DNA of 26,567 bases from an uncultured Bdellovibrio sp. (GTDB lineage: Bacteria > Bdellovibrionota > Bdellovibrionia > Bdellovibrionales > Bdellovibrionaceae): the NCBI RefSeq assembly GCF_946478835.1, contig NZ_CAMLDV010000035.1:1-26567 (forward strand). The letters run 5' to 3'. Positions 1 to 7,575 of the stretch are shown here, in pieces; position 1 is the first letter of the stretch; every line of letters begins with the position of its first letter. A program made the position numbers and the translations under genes. The notes below the pieces were generated by a model, which made no database searches, was not told the DNA's origin, and saw nothing but the letters and a program-made list of their open reading frames with translations.

Positions 1-105
1 GGACACAATTATTTGCAGGTACCCTAATAATCAATATTTTGTTCACAGCCTTACAGACATTTAATACTGCCATTCCGGGTGCGTCATGAAAAGGCCGAAC
101 ATTAC
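1..105. other. Window edge, no gene recognised
   Basis: This stretch lies downstream of the leftward TrmK-like gene and runs off the window edge. I see no open reading frame of useful length, no RNA gene and no clear hairpin terminator in it. It may hold the control region of a gene outside the window. Confidence 0.4.
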
Positions 106-609
106 TTAATTTTTATCAAAAATCAATAACTTACGAGTGCGTCCCCGTTCGACAACTTCGTAATGTTCGTTGCTCAATTCATATCCAAAATTCGCTCTCC
201 CGGCGAAAAACTGAAGCAGTTTTTCTTCATCTCTTTGAGGACACAAGATCAATCTTTCGGCTTCTAAGTGACCTTTTTCATGAAGACTTTGGATAATTTT
301 AAAGATGGTAAACGCCCCCACTCCGGCAACAACAACAGAGCCCCGCAAAGGACGCGCAATCTCCTCCCCCTGTTGAGCAAGAAAGTGCGCCTGCGCAGGT
401 GAATCCACACGATGATATTCGTTTTCAAAGCGTGTTTTTAGCTGTGCGATGATGTGCTCTACCTTGTCGACAAAATACACTTCGGGAAAAAGACCGCTTT
501 CATAGGCGTTCAGTCCCATATAGCCATGGTCGCAACAGAAATCCCAGACCGGTTTTCCGGGCAAAAGAAGATCGTAAATAAGCTGCATTCGGCGAGAAAG
601 TTTAAACAT
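106..609 (-). CDS. TrmK-like tRNA (adenine-N1)-methyltransferase family protein
   Basis: Small Rossmann-type SAM-dependent methyltransferase of the TrmK family, whose known members methylate N1 of adenine 22 in tRNA in the cytoplasm. Visible family marks are a motif I-like CDHGYMGLNA stretch (SAM site), an acidic FVDK end of strand 2, the VVVAGVGAFTIFKII segment matching the family's IAGMGG loop, and LILCPQRDEEKLL matching the family's LILQP segment. At 167 residues it is shorter than typical TrmK, lacking most of the C-terminal coiled-coil part. The start ATG at 609 is chosen because homology begins at MFKLSRR; a longer open frame upstream runs into the gcvT leader and start. It diverges from gcvT across about 60 bases. 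The exact target base is not certain; other small RNA methyltransferases of this fold are possible. Confidence 0.7.
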   Translation of the reverse strand: MFKLSRRMQLIYDLLLPGKPVWDFCCDHGYMGLNAYESGLFPEVYFVDKVEHIIAQLKTRFENEYHRVDSPAQAHFLAQQGEEIARPLRGSVVVAGVGAFTIFKIIQSLHEKGHLEAERLILCPQRDEEKLLQFFAGRANFGYELSNEHYEVVERGRTRKLLIFDKN

Positions 610-629
610 GGAGCGAGTCAAAATAGAAT
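601..629 (+). promoter_or_regulatory. Putative gcvT promoter
   Basis: TTTAAA (601-606), a 17-base spacer and TAGAAT (624-629) resemble sigma-70 -35 and -10 boxes (4/6 and 5/6 matches). The predicted transcript would begin near 636, giving a leader of about 35 bases before gcvT. The -35 box abuts and slightly underlies the start of the divergent TrmK-like gene. By eye only. Confidence 0.4.
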
Positions 630-670
630 CCTCGTTGACTGTCTGTCCAGAGGAAAGGACACTCGGGCCC

Positions 671-1753
671 ATGAAAAAGACACCTCTCGCAGAAACACAT
701 GAAAAAATGGGTGCCCGCATGGTCGACTTCGCCGGCTGGTACATGCCTGTTCAATACATCGGCCTTCGTGAAGAGCACAACAACGTGCGCACGAACGTGG
801 GACTTTTCGACGTCTCTCACATGGGAGAAGTTCGCGTGAAAGGCCCGAAAGCTCTGGAGACCCTAGAGTGGCTGACAACAAACGACGTTGCCAAATTGAA
901 CGACGGTGAAGCTCAATACTCTCTTCTTCCGAATGACCAAGGCGGTTTGGTCGATGACATCATCGTTTACTGCCTTAAGAAAAACGAAGACTACCTTGTG
1001 TGCGTGAATGCCTCGAACAAAGACAAAGACTTTGCGTGGATGACGAAACACAACAAGGGTGCTGACATGACTGACGAGAGTGATCGTTGGGGTCAGATCG
1101 CCATTCAAGGACCGAAAGCTTTGGAACTTTGTGACCGCGTTTTCGGATTCAAAGTGAGCGAGATGAAATCTTTCACTGTAAAAACCGGCCAATTCCAAAA
1201 CCATAAAATCATGGTCGCAACAACAGGCTACACAGGCGAAAAAGGCTGTGAAGTTTTCGTTGAGGCCGCAGGAACAGTGGCTCTTTGGAATGCACTTTTG
1301 GAGCAAGGTAAAGATTTGGGAGTCATGGGCATCGGCCTGGGCGCTCGCGATACTTTGCGCACAGAGATGAAATACTCTTTGTACGGCCATGAAATTGATG
1401 ACACGACGAATCCATATGAAGCCGGTCTTGGCTGGGTGATTAAACCCGCTAAAAAAGACTTCATGGGAAAAGCCCAAATTGTAGGCAAAAAAGAAGCCGG
1501 TCTAAAGCAAAATCTTGTGGGATTTAAGATGCTTGAGAAGGGCATCCCTCGCCAAGGTTACAGCCTATTTTCTTTTGACAACAAAGAAATCGGCAAGGTA
1601 ACAAGTGGTACACATTCTCCGACTTTGGATGAACCTATTGGGATCGCTTTTATCGACGTGGCTTATGCGAAAGAGGGAACAGAATTCCTTCTTGATATTC
1701 GCGGCCGCAAAGTAAAAGCCGTTGTGTGCAAGACCCCATTTGTAAAGAAATAA
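671..1753 (+). CDS. gcvT: Aminomethyltransferase (glycine cleavage T protein)
   Basis: T protein of the glycine cleavage system. It takes the aminomethyl group from lipoylated H protein and passes a one-carbon unit to tetrahydrofolate, releasing ammonia, in the cytoplasm. The 360-residue product has the usual length and order of family motifs: THEKMGARMVDFAGW near the N-terminus, GLFDVSHMGE (residues 44-53), GGLVDDIIVY (91-100) with the conserved folate-site Asp, and GLGARDTLRTEM in the second half. The start at 671 is chosen because family homology begins at MKKTPLAETH and a GAGGAAAGG SD lies about 11 bases upstream; an in-frame ATG at 608 would add 21 unrelated residues and overlap the divergent gene. 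gcvH follows after 10 bases, clearly one operon. Confidence 0.95.
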   Translation: MKKTPLAETHEKMGARMVDFAGWYMPVQYIGLREEHNNVRTNVGLFDVSHMGEVRVKGPKALETLEWLTTNDVAKLNDGEAQYSLLPNDQGGLVDDIIVYCLKKNEDYLVCVNASNKDKDFAWMTKHNKGADMTDESDRWGQIAIQGPKALELCDRVFGFKVSEMKSFTVKTGQFQNHKIMVATTGYTGEKGCEVFVEAAGTVALWNALLEQGKDLGVMGIGLGARDTLRTEMKYSLYGHEIDDTTNPYEAGLGWVIKPAKKDFMGKAQIVGKKEAGLKQNLVGFKMLEKGIPRQGYSLFSFDNKEIGKVTSGTHSPTLDEPIGIAFIDVAYAKEGTEFLLDIRGRKVKAVVCKTPFVKK

Positions 1754-1763
1754 GGAGCCGAAC

Positions 1764-2153
1764 ATGGCATTTCACATCCCTGAAGACTATTACTACACAA
1801 AAGAACACGAGTGGGCTCAAGTTGACGAGAACATCGTAACTGTTGGAATCACTGAATTTGCTCAAGATCAATTGGGCGAAGTCGTGTACGTTGAGCTTCC
1901 AGAAGAAGGTCAAAAAATCACTCAAGGCCAAACTTTCGGCGTTATTGAGTCCGTTAAAGCCGTGAGCGACCTTTACGCTCCAGTTTCAGGCACTGTGATC
2001 GAAGTAAATACAGCTTTGGGCGACGACCCATCGGTATTGAACGACGACCCAGTTAATGAAGGCTGGTTGGTTCGTATCGAAATGGATACTGAAAAGGAAC
2101 TCGCAAATCTTATGAGAGCTCCGGACTACAAAAAATTGATCAGCGAGAAATAG
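1764..2153 (+). CDS. gcvH: Glycine cleavage system H protein
   Basis: Lipoyl carrier protein that shuttles the aminomethyl intermediate between the P, T and L proteins. The 129-residue length is standard. The lipoyl attachment site is visible as ESVKAVSDL with Lys65, preceded by the DQLGEVVYVELPEEG strand and followed by APVSGTVIEVN. The SD (AAGGAG) overlaps the gcvT stop codon, so the two are probably translationally coupled. In many bacteria gcvP follows directly; here the operon ends and tRNA-Leu follows, so the P protein must be encoded elsewhere if the pathway is complete. Confidence 0.96.
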   Translation: MAFHIPEDYYYTKEHEWAQVDENIVTVGITEFAQDQLGEVVYVELPEEGQKITQGQTFGVIESVKAVSDLYAPVSGTVIEVNTALGDDPSVLNDDPVNEGWLVRIEMDTEKELANLMRAPDYKKLISEK

Positions 2154-2166
2154 TTTTTTCTTGCAA

Positions 2167-2188
2167 GATAGCGCAGAACTGCGCTATC
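2167..2188 (+). terminator. Perfect hairpin between gcvH and tRNA-Leu
   Basis: GATAGCGCAG and CTGCGCTATC are exact inverted repeats separated by AA (about 9 base pairs with a GAAC loop in practice). It lies 14 bases after gcvH and is followed by a weak T-poor tail (ACTGTGTTT), so it may be an inefficient terminator or an mRNA 3' end protector. It also falls between TTGCAA (2161-2166) and TATCAC (2185-2190), a possible tRNA promoter. Confidence 0.55.
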
Positions 2189-2212
2189 ACTGTGTTTCAA
2201 ATTTAAGGTGTT

Positions 2213-2295
2213 GCCCCGCTGGTGAAATTGGCAGACACGCTAGACTTAGGATCTAGTGCGCAAGCGTGGGGGTTCAAGTCCCTCGCGGGGCACCA
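2213..2295 (+). tRNA. tRNA-Leu (anticodon TAG)
   Basis: Class II tRNA with a long variable arm. The acceptor stem GCCCCGC (2213-2219) pairs with GCGGGGC (2285-2291), followed by discriminator A and an encoded CCA. The anticodon stem CTAGA/TCTAG encloses loop CTTAGGA, giving anticodon TAG, which reads CUA and other CUN leucine codons. The GGTTCAAGTCC T-arm and the TGGTGAAATTGGCAGACA D-arm are typical of leucine tRNAs. Confidence 0.97.
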
Positions 2296-2300
2296 AATCT

Positions 2301-2336
2301 AAAAAGCTGACTGAAAAGTCGGCTTTTTTATTTTTT
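2301..2336 (+). terminator. Intrinsic terminator after tRNA-Leu
   Basis: AAAAAGCTGACT pairs with AGTCGGCTTTTT (one T-G wobble) around a GAAA tetraloop, followed by a T-rich tail TATTTTTT. This is a strong rho-independent terminator for the tRNA transcript. Its A-rich left side may also stop leftward transcription from the other direction. Confidence 0.85.
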
Positions 2337-2340
2337 ACAC

Positions 2341-2742
2341 TTAGTTCTCGTTAGGAGTTTGTGCGGGACTTCCCAGAACTCTGGACCAAGTGAAACCTCC
2401 ACTGATTAAACTCACCATGTATGTTCGGTTCGGAGAAGCACCCACTGATAAGTCATCTAGTTTTTTACCGCGACAGTCTGGTGTGCTCATCATTTCAGCC
2501 CGAACAGTGTAAGGCGCCATAATAGAGATGTAATTTCCTGAACTCCAGGTTTTAGTTTGTCGTGGCGGCACACAGCCATAGTCTGCATGTCCACTGTCGA
2601 AGGGGTCGTAGATAGTGATCCACATTCCATAGTCCGTGTCGTTCACCGTCGTAATCGGCGAGATGTCTGCTTTCGAAACTGATGACAACGTTAAGCCCGC
2701 CAAAGCTACCAAAGCCGCCATTAGATATTTTGCGTTTTTCAT
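2341..2742 (-). CDS. Small secreted protein of unknown function
   Basis: I do not recognise a family. The 133-residue product begins with a clear Sec signal peptide (MKNAKYLMAALVALAGLTL, likely cut after VSKA near residue 25). The mature part is rich in Ser, Thr, Tyr and Pro and has only two cysteines (in GCVPP and PDCRG), which could form one disulfide in the periplasm or outside the cell. The start is well supported by AAGGAG six bases upstream. That SD lies inside an inverted repeat (2751-2785) that could hide it. The gene is downstream of, and in the same direction as, the TfoX-like gene but 165 bases away, so it probably has its own promoter. Confidence 0.75.
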   Translation of the reverse strand: MKNAKYLMAALVALAGLTLSSVSKADISPITTVNDTDYGMWITIYDPFDSGHADYGCVPPRQTKTWSSGNYISIMAPYTVRAEMMSTPDCRGKKLDDLSVGASPNRTYMVSLISGGFTWSRVLGSPAQTPNEN

Positions 2743-2750
2743 ATTTTTCT

Positions 2751-2785
2751 CCTTAGTGTTTTGCTGTTGTTATCATTCACTAAGG
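2751..2785 (-). promoter_or_regulatory. Inverted repeat covering the SD of the secreted protein gene
   Basis: On the minus strand CCTTAGTG (2785-2778) is an exact complement of CACTAAGG (2758-2751), separated by 19 bases. The second arm contains the AAGG of the SD for the gene starting at 2742. In the mRNA this 8-bp stem would hide the ribosome binding site. It could equally be a DNA operator or chance. Confidence 0.35.
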
Positions 2786-2907
2786 CAAGAGCGGTGCCAG
2801 CCAAAACGGACCCCCAAAATAAACCTAATCGTTCTTTTTCACCTCTTGCCGAAATCTCGGCACAACCTCGCGCCGGATTTCCAGCAGGAGCCGAGTTACC
2901 AACAGAC

Positions 2908-3657
2908 TCACTTGGATTTCTTCTTCTTTGCTTCTGGTTTGGGAATGGATTTGATAAAGGCTTTGGCCTCTGCTTTTTCTTCATCGGAAATATGTGTGAA
3001 TTCAGTGTTGGTCAATGCCCCAATGAGAGCGTATGCATAAAGAGAATGGCGATATTTGGGATTATACTCGATCAACTTTTTCATCGTCTTTTTCCAGCCA
3101 AGCTTAATAAACTGCTGAGCTGTCGTGATGCCGATTTTCGCGAATTGCTTTTCCGTGACTTCACCAAGATTTTTTAGGTCAGAAATTTTTTTGGCCTTCT
3201 TCAATGCATCCTCAGCAGGTTCATCCGAAAAAAGTCGCGGCTTTCGTGTGTCAATCTTGGTTGAAATTTCGTCTTCGACATTCTTTCTTTTTTTGGAGTT
3301 TCCTTTTTTTCCTTTAGGCTTTGGGATACTTCCCCAAAAACTGCTAGGTCTTAAAACTTCGCGGAGAATATCGGGAACGATTTCTTCGAAACCTTCGGTA
3401 TGCAACGGCAGATAAAGCCACTTTGGCAAAATCACATGCGGAGATAATTCTGGAAATTTTTTGAGAGCTTGTGGTTGAAATTCGCGCTCGACAGGAAACA
3501 TAGTTCCGTTCCAGCGTTTGTCATCGGATTCAAAAATCAAGAGTACGATTTTGTCATCGATATAGTAAGCAAATCCACCGAACATGGATTTGCGCCGATA
3601 CCCCTCCTCGGGTAACAGTTCTTCAATCCACTTAAGCTCGCCAGGTTCTTTTGCCAT
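2908..3657 (-). CDS. TfoX/Sxy family protein with both N and C domains
   Basis: TfoX N-terminal domain at about residues 10-105 (marked by RRKSMFGGFAYYIDDKIVLL) and TfoX C-terminal helix-hairpin-helix domain at about 157-217 (ISDLKNLGEVTEKQFAKIGI, then the helical SLYAYALIGAL). They are joined by a lysine-rich linker (112-155) and end in a lysine-rich tail. Family members in gammaproteobacteria activate competence genes with CRP; outside that group the role is unknown, so regulation of DNA uptake here is only a guess. The basic linker and tail suggest nucleic-acid contact. The start ATG at 3657 has a weak SD. Neighbours give no functional hint. Confidence 0.75.
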   Translation of the reverse strand: MAKEPGELKWIEELLPEEGYRRKSMFGGFAYYIDDKIVLLIFESDDKRWNGTMFPVEREFQPQALKKFPELSPHVILPKWLYLPLHTEGFEEIVPDILREVLRPSSFWGSIPKPKGKKGNSKKRKNVEDEISTKIDTRKPRLFSDEPAEDALKKAKKISDLKNLGEVTEKQFAKIGITTAQQFIKLGWKKTMKKLIEYNPKYRHSLYAYALIGALTNTEFTHISDEEKAEAKAFIKSIPKPEAKKKKSK

Positions 3658-3769
3658 GACTCTTAGTTAACATGTTAGGACTGAGCATTCAACCGCATTA
3701 CATTTTAAGTTTCACGGTCGAATTGCTCCAATATGAAACGAATTTTCCAATTTTTAACTATACAAAAGA

Positions 3770-4324
3770 ATGTTTGATACCGAAAAGATAAGTATGCTAA
3801 AAGCGGTACGTTTCTTCTTAGTTTTCCTGTGGGCCACGGTCAGTATTTTATTGGTCTCGCTATTGAATGGCGTCCCTATTTTAAATGCTCCTCCTCCGGG
3901 TCGATGGGTGCTTACTCACGTTATTGACTCAGCCACCGCCGAGGACCAAAGAATTCTTGATTATCTTCTTCATAGAAAATCGGTCAAAGTTTTTGATGAA
4001 CTTGTGATTCTTCTTGAGCCGGACGAAAATCTTCAAACTCAGTTACGCAAAAAAGGATATATCGTGACGCTGGGAAGCCGACAGTTATTGGCCCAAGCGC
4101 TGCCTACTTTGCAGAGCCCTTATTTTCTCGTGACTTCTCCCAAGGGGGAAGGCGTTTACGCCGGAGCGTACACCGAGAAGATTCAGGATCTTGAAATTGC
4201 GCAAAGTTATTTCAATCGTAAAACGCTCTCAAATTTTCCCATTTCTGGTTGTGGCAACAGTGTTCGGGCTCAAAAAGTTTTCGATCCACAGTCTTTGATT
4301 CTTGCACAACGAAACGAACTTTGA
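3770..4324 (+). CDS. Membrane-anchored protein of unknown function, possible thioredoxin-like fold
   Basis: One N-terminal transmembrane anchor (about residues 12-34) followed by a periplasmic domain of about 150 residues. An alternative start at 3794 (MLKAVRFF) would put the anchor right at the N-terminus and is equally plausible. The mature part has the look of a thioredoxin-like fold: a strand (GRWVLTHVID), helix, strand (DELVILLE), helix, strand (YFLVTSPKGEGVYAGAY), and a C-terminal PISGCGNS segment. From memory, related redox-like proteins carry a CxxC where this one has THVIDSATAEDQ, so it would lack the active-site pair and have a single Cys near the C-terminus; this comparison is not verified. 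It abuts the convergent AsmA-like gene with no base between the stop codons. Confidence 0.65.
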   Translation: MFDTEKISMLKAVRFFLVFLWATVSILLVSLLNGVPILNAPPPGRWVLTHVIDSATAEDQRILDYLLHRKSVKVFDELVILLEPDENLQTQLRKKGYIVTLGSRQLLAQALPTLQSPYFLVTSPKGEGVYAGAYTEKIQDLEIAQSYFNRKTLSNFPISGCGNSVRAQKVFDPQSLILAQRNEL

Positions 4325-5407
4325 TTATTTTTTCTTCGGCACGTCCTTAATGGTGATTTTCTCATCAAGCTGTTTTTTCAAAGCCTCGACAAATCCATTT
4401 CTTAAAGACTCCCAGAAAGCGCCCCATTTGTTGATATTCGGCGCCTTGGAAGCTCCTTCAAATTCAATCTTAGTAGCGACAGTGTGATCTTTGCTATTTC
4501 TTAAAAAAACATTGGCCCAGGCGATAGCGACTTCATTAAAAAATCTTTTGGGACTTTCGAACTTTTCTTTGGGAGACATAACGTCGAGATTTTCAAAAAA
4601 AGGTTTTACATAACCTTTCACCATATTTTCTTTGGTACTGACTTCTCCATAAAGACTGAATTTCCCGGAGTGCACTGTGAAAGAACCGTAAGCTAAGAAA
4701 AAATCATTCAGCTTTGTGACATCTAACTTATCAAGTTTAAACTTGGATTCAAAAGCCGGAAGACGAGAGAGCAAGTTGATTTTAGCCTCGGCATGAAGCT
4801 TTGCACTTTTTTGCAATCTCGCTGAAGCCTGCACCGTGCTGGGCAGAAGTTCTTTTCGGTCATCAGTGTTTTTAATGTTAGTGGCTTCAGCGTTGATTTC
4901 ATCCATCACGATTTTCACAGGCACTTTAAATTCTTTGTTAAGGAATAGAACTTCACCGTGGCTGAGTTTGAACGATTCAAGCTCAATAGGAATTAACTTA
5001 CCAACAACGGTCTTCCAGTCTTCCCCACCGCCGAACTGCTGTTTCTTTTTTTCCTGGCTGTCGACGAGATTAAGTAACACGCCATCCACTTTAAGATCTC
5101 CGAGCAACTTTCCTTTGAGCAACGCCCGCCAGGCCAAGGACAGGTCCGTGTGTTTGATTTCAATCAATGGGTCTTTCGCACTTTTTCCTTTTTTCCACAG
5201 ACGCAGGCCTTCAAACTGATAGGCCCCTCGATATAAAGCCAGACCGAAGTCGTCAAGATGCCCCTCATAGTTCTGGAGCTTCTGACCAAGGTACCAATTG
5301 ATTCCATACTTCACTCCCACCGGAAGAAAAATACGGATGAGGATCAAAAATAAAATCAGGACCCAGATCGCAATAGGAATTTTACGCAGGAGCGGTTTTG
5401 CATTCAT
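4325..5407 (-). CDS. AsmA-like/DUF748-type inner-membrane anchored protein
   Basis: One N-terminal transmembrane segment (about residues 10-30, IPIAIWVLILFLILIRIFLP) followed by a long periplasmic region rich in beta strands. The layout and features such as GLALYRGAYQFEGLRLWK and DPLIEIKHTDLSLAWRALL resemble AsmA-like/DUF748 proteins, which are thought to help move or organise lipids between membranes. At 360 residues it is on the short side. The C-terminal tail is lysine-rich. It diverges from the beta-barrel candidate at 5521, and its stop touches the stop of the convergent gene. The family assignment is by pattern; the role in lipid transport is inferred from relatives. Confidence 0.7.
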   Translation of the reverse strand: MNAKPLLRKIPIAIWVLILFLILIRIFLPVGVKYGINWYLGQKLQNYEGHLDDFGLALYRGAYQFEGLRLWKKGKSAKDPLIEIKHTDLSLAWRALLKGKLLGDLKVDGVLLNLVDSQEKKKQQFGGGEDWKTVVGKLIPIELESFKLSHGEVLFLNKEFKVPVKIVMDEINAEATNIKNTDDRKELLPSTVQASARLQKSAKLHAEAKINLLSRLPAFESKFKLDKLDVTKLNDFFLAYGSFTVHSGKFSLYGEVSTKENMVKGYVKPFFENLDVMSPKEKFESPKRFFNEVAIAWANVFLRNSKDHTVATKIEFEGASKAPNINKWGAFWESLRNGFVEALKKQLDEKITIKDVPKKK

Positions 5408-5451
5408 GGCGCAAGCTTATCAATGTAAACCGCAAGCGCATCTTTTTTCGA

Positions 5452-5482
5452 TTGAAAATGGCCCTTAACAAAAACATCTAAT
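5452..5482 (+). promoter_or_regulatory. Weak putative promoter of the beta-barrel gene
   Basis: TTGAAA (5452-5457) and TCTAAT (5477-5482) are separated by 19 bases, a little long for sigma-70. An overlapping alternative is TTAACA at 5465-5470. They lie in the 113-base gap between divergent genes. By eye only. Confidence 0.25.
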
Positions 5483-5520
5483 TCCATTAATCTAGAAGGA
5501 ACTCTTCCAAAGGATCTTTT

Positions 5521-6471
5521 TTGTTTCGCAGCTTTTATTTTTGCTTGGGCTTGTTATTCGTATTATGTGTTCAAGCACCTCAACAGGCTTTTGCGGAGAC
5601 AAATTGTTATCTGATAAACGAATGCAGTCATTTTCACCGAGATCCCTCAAGTCCTTCTCCGGGCACACAGGTTAAAATCAATCCTTCGGCGGTACCGACA
5701 GACAAGGGATTTGGTGTTGAAGTTATTTATTTTAGTGACGGAGGAGATTTTTCTTTGGTGCGAGGAAACGGCCGAATGGGAGCAGCGCTTTCCCCGTCCA
5801 ATAGTGAAGAAACCTTTTTTGGGGCTCCGGGCTTTGAAACCAACGAAGAACTTTTAGATCGAAAAATAAATAAAAAGAAATTTCCGAATCAAAAGTACAC
5901 TCTGGCTGCGGCGTTCGATATTGTCGACAGAAAAGGCAGCGGCTTTAATCGATACAGTCTTAAACTTGGAGCGATGGCAAAGTACAATACTCTCACGAAA
6001 AACGTGACACCCGGTGCGGGTCTTAACGGAGTGTGGGGTCCTTTTTCCATTGGCTATTCTATCTACGGTGATGAAACTCAAGTTGATCTGGGCGGCGGAA
6101 CTACGAACACAATTAAATATCAAGTTCAGACTTACAATATCGGTCTGTACCTTAACTCATTGATTTTAAACTATGCAAATTTGCGTTTGAAAACGGCTGA
6201 AGATCCCCTCTATGGCGAATACGTGGCAACGGTTCACCTCTATACTGCCAGCCTCACACTTGGAAAATTTATTCTGACGGCGTCAAAGCGTTTGGAAGAT
6301 TCGGATGCTCCGGCATTCAACTATGAGACGGACCAACTGGAACCGCAAAAAATCAAAGAAGAATATTTTGGCGGAGTTCAATATTCACTCACCAAAAATT
6401 TTATGCTGGGTGTGCTCTACAATTATTATTTGTTGCGAGAAGCTTCCGCGACGGCGACGTTGTTTTTTTAG
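5521..6471 (+). CDS. Probable outer-membrane beta-barrel protein
   Basis: The 316-residue product has a signal peptide (FYFCLGLLFVLCVQ, likely cut after AFA near residue 25) and then repeated alternating strands such as YSLKLGAMAKYNTL, FSIGYSIYGDE and GGVQYSLTKNFMLGVLYNYYLL. It ends in Phe-Phe after ATATL, the typical C-terminal signature for insertion by the BAM machinery. No specific family is recognised; it could be a small porin or a transporter of hydrophobic compounds. The start is TTG at 5521, supported by AAAGGA six bases upstream and by the signal peptide beginning there. It stands alone, divergent from the AsmA-like gene. Confidence 0.75.
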   Translation: MFRSFYFCLGLLFVLCVQAPQQAFAETNCYLINECSHFHRDPSSPSPGTQVKINPSAVPTDKGFGVEVIYFSDGGDFSLVRGNGRMGAALSPSNSEETFFGAPGFETNEELLDRKINKKKFPNQKYTLAAAFDIVDRKGSGFNRYSLKLGAMAKYNTLTKNVTPGAGLNGVWGPFSIGYSIYGDETQVDLGGGTTNTIKYQVQTYNIGLYLNSLILNYANLRLKTAEDPLYGEYVATVHLYTASLTLGKFILTASKRLEDSDAPAFNYETDQLEPQKIKEEYFGGVQYSLTKNFMLGVLYNYYLLREASATATLFF

Positions 6472-6686
6472 TAGCGCAAAAGTCACGATAAACAACAATG
6501 TGATTTGAACTATTTCACTCGAGTAATTGCCTCCCCCGAACGTGTGGCGACCTTTTCTCGAACCGATACACTCAGAACAAAATAATCAACCATTCAGCAT
6601 TTACTTAGTTATGCTTCCTAAATTTTTCACCGAAAAGTTCTCAACCCCGCGTTTAGAAAGCGCAGAAAAAATTAAATGGAGAGAAC

Positions 6687-7406
6687 ATGAAATTCGGAAG
6701 TAGTACGTTTGCGAAACTAGTTGTAACCGTGATGGTGGCTTCAATGGCATTTGGTTGCGCGAAAAAAGAGGAAGAAGAACCTAGTCTTGGTAGCGGTGGA
6801 CTGACTGCGGCTCAACTGGCAGGTACTCGCTACAGTTCTTGCGTCGCCGTCTCAAGCGATGCCACTTTTGGTGCCGCTTTTAATGGGACATCCTACATGC
6901 AAGGCCTGACCTTTAATGCGGATGGAAGTTATGCGCTTTCTACATTTTGGTTTACGGGTGCAAATTGCCAAATGGGTGGCTCACCAATTTTAACTTACTC
7001 TCAAGCAGGAGTCTTCCAAGTCGGTGAAATTATGGATACGCCAGCAGGAGCCACGAAAGTTGTTATGACGGTGGGTGTTTCCCAAATGACAACATACGGT
7101 GGAACTGCGGGCGCATCGCAAACATGGGCAGGTTATTTCAATGGTGCGCCTGGAAGTCCGGGATTTAGTACATCTGCGAATGATACTAAAACCGTATCTG
7201 GATGGCAGGCCCTCAAGGTCACTGCTCCAGATTTCTCACTTCCAACATTTCCAACCACCGGCGATGTTCTTTACAACGCAGTTACTCTGGATACGTCTTC
7301 AACAAAGACATCCGTTACATCATTCCGTCAGACAAGCACTATCTGGAGCGCAGGACAGCCTAGTTCTTATCCGACGACGTCTGACATTACTTTCACGGAA
7401 CCGTAG
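6687..7406 (+). CDS. Putative lipoprotein of unknown function
   Basis: Lipoprotein signal peptide with lipobox SMAFGC (Cys24) followed by a charged linker KKEEEEP, then a Ser/Thr/Gly-rich domain of about 200 residues with little charge. The mature part contains two more cysteines (SSCVAV, GANCQM), possibly a disulfide. No known family recognised; the style (short charged tether and a Thr/Ser-rich beta domain) suggests a surface or periplasmic protein. The start has GGAGAG six bases upstream. A clear terminator follows at 7433-7461, so it is a single-gene unit. Confidence 0.8.
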   Translation: MKFGSSTFAKLVVTVMVASMAFGCAKKEEEEPSLGSGGLTAAQLAGTRYSSCVAVSSDATFGAAFNGTSYMQGLTFNADGSYALSTFWFTGANCQMGGSPILTYSQAGVFQVGEIMDTPAGATKVVMTVGVSQMTTYGGTAGASQTWAGYFNGAPGSPGFSTSANDTKTVSGWQALKVTAPDFSLPTFPTTGDVLYNAVTLDTSSTKTSVTSFRQTSTIWSAGQPSSYPTTSDITFTEP

Positions 7407-7432
7407 TTCTTATTTAAATAAGTTTTATTCGT

Positions 7433-7461
7433 AGAAGGAGGCCAAGCGGTCTCCTTCTTTT
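7433..7461 (+). terminator. Intrinsic terminator after the lipoprotein gene
   Basis: AGAAGGAGGCC pairs with GGTCTCCTTCT (one G-T wobble) around loop AAGC, followed by TTT. It ends the lipoprotein unit and separates it from ileS. Confidence 0.75.
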
Positions 7462-7575
7462 AATAGCTTTAAGTCCCCTCTCGGATGTTGCCTTGCATTA
7501 TCGCTAAATTCCTCCTCTCCGGAGGGCCTGAAAAGGGTGCATGTTTAGGGAAAACCTGATAGATATTGGGGACCT

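Noticed and set aside
608..670. Earlier start for gcvT at 608
   Set aside because: Adds 21 residues without family similarity and overlaps the divergent start; the SD supports 671.
863..1477. Long open frame antisense to gcvT (204 residues)
   Set aside because: Lies wholly opposite a highly conserved gene, has no SD and no recognisable protein; typical shadow of biased codon use.
2636..3177. Rightward open frames across the 5' part of the secreted gene and the TfoX 3' end
   Set aside because: Overlap two supported leftward genes, lack SD sites and show low-complexity Phe/Leu-rich sequence from antisense Lys codons.
7462..7575. Possible T-box or attenuator before ileS
   Set aside because: Only a weak CCTCC/GGAGG hairpin is seen; no T-box consensus, specifier arrangement or T-run terminator.
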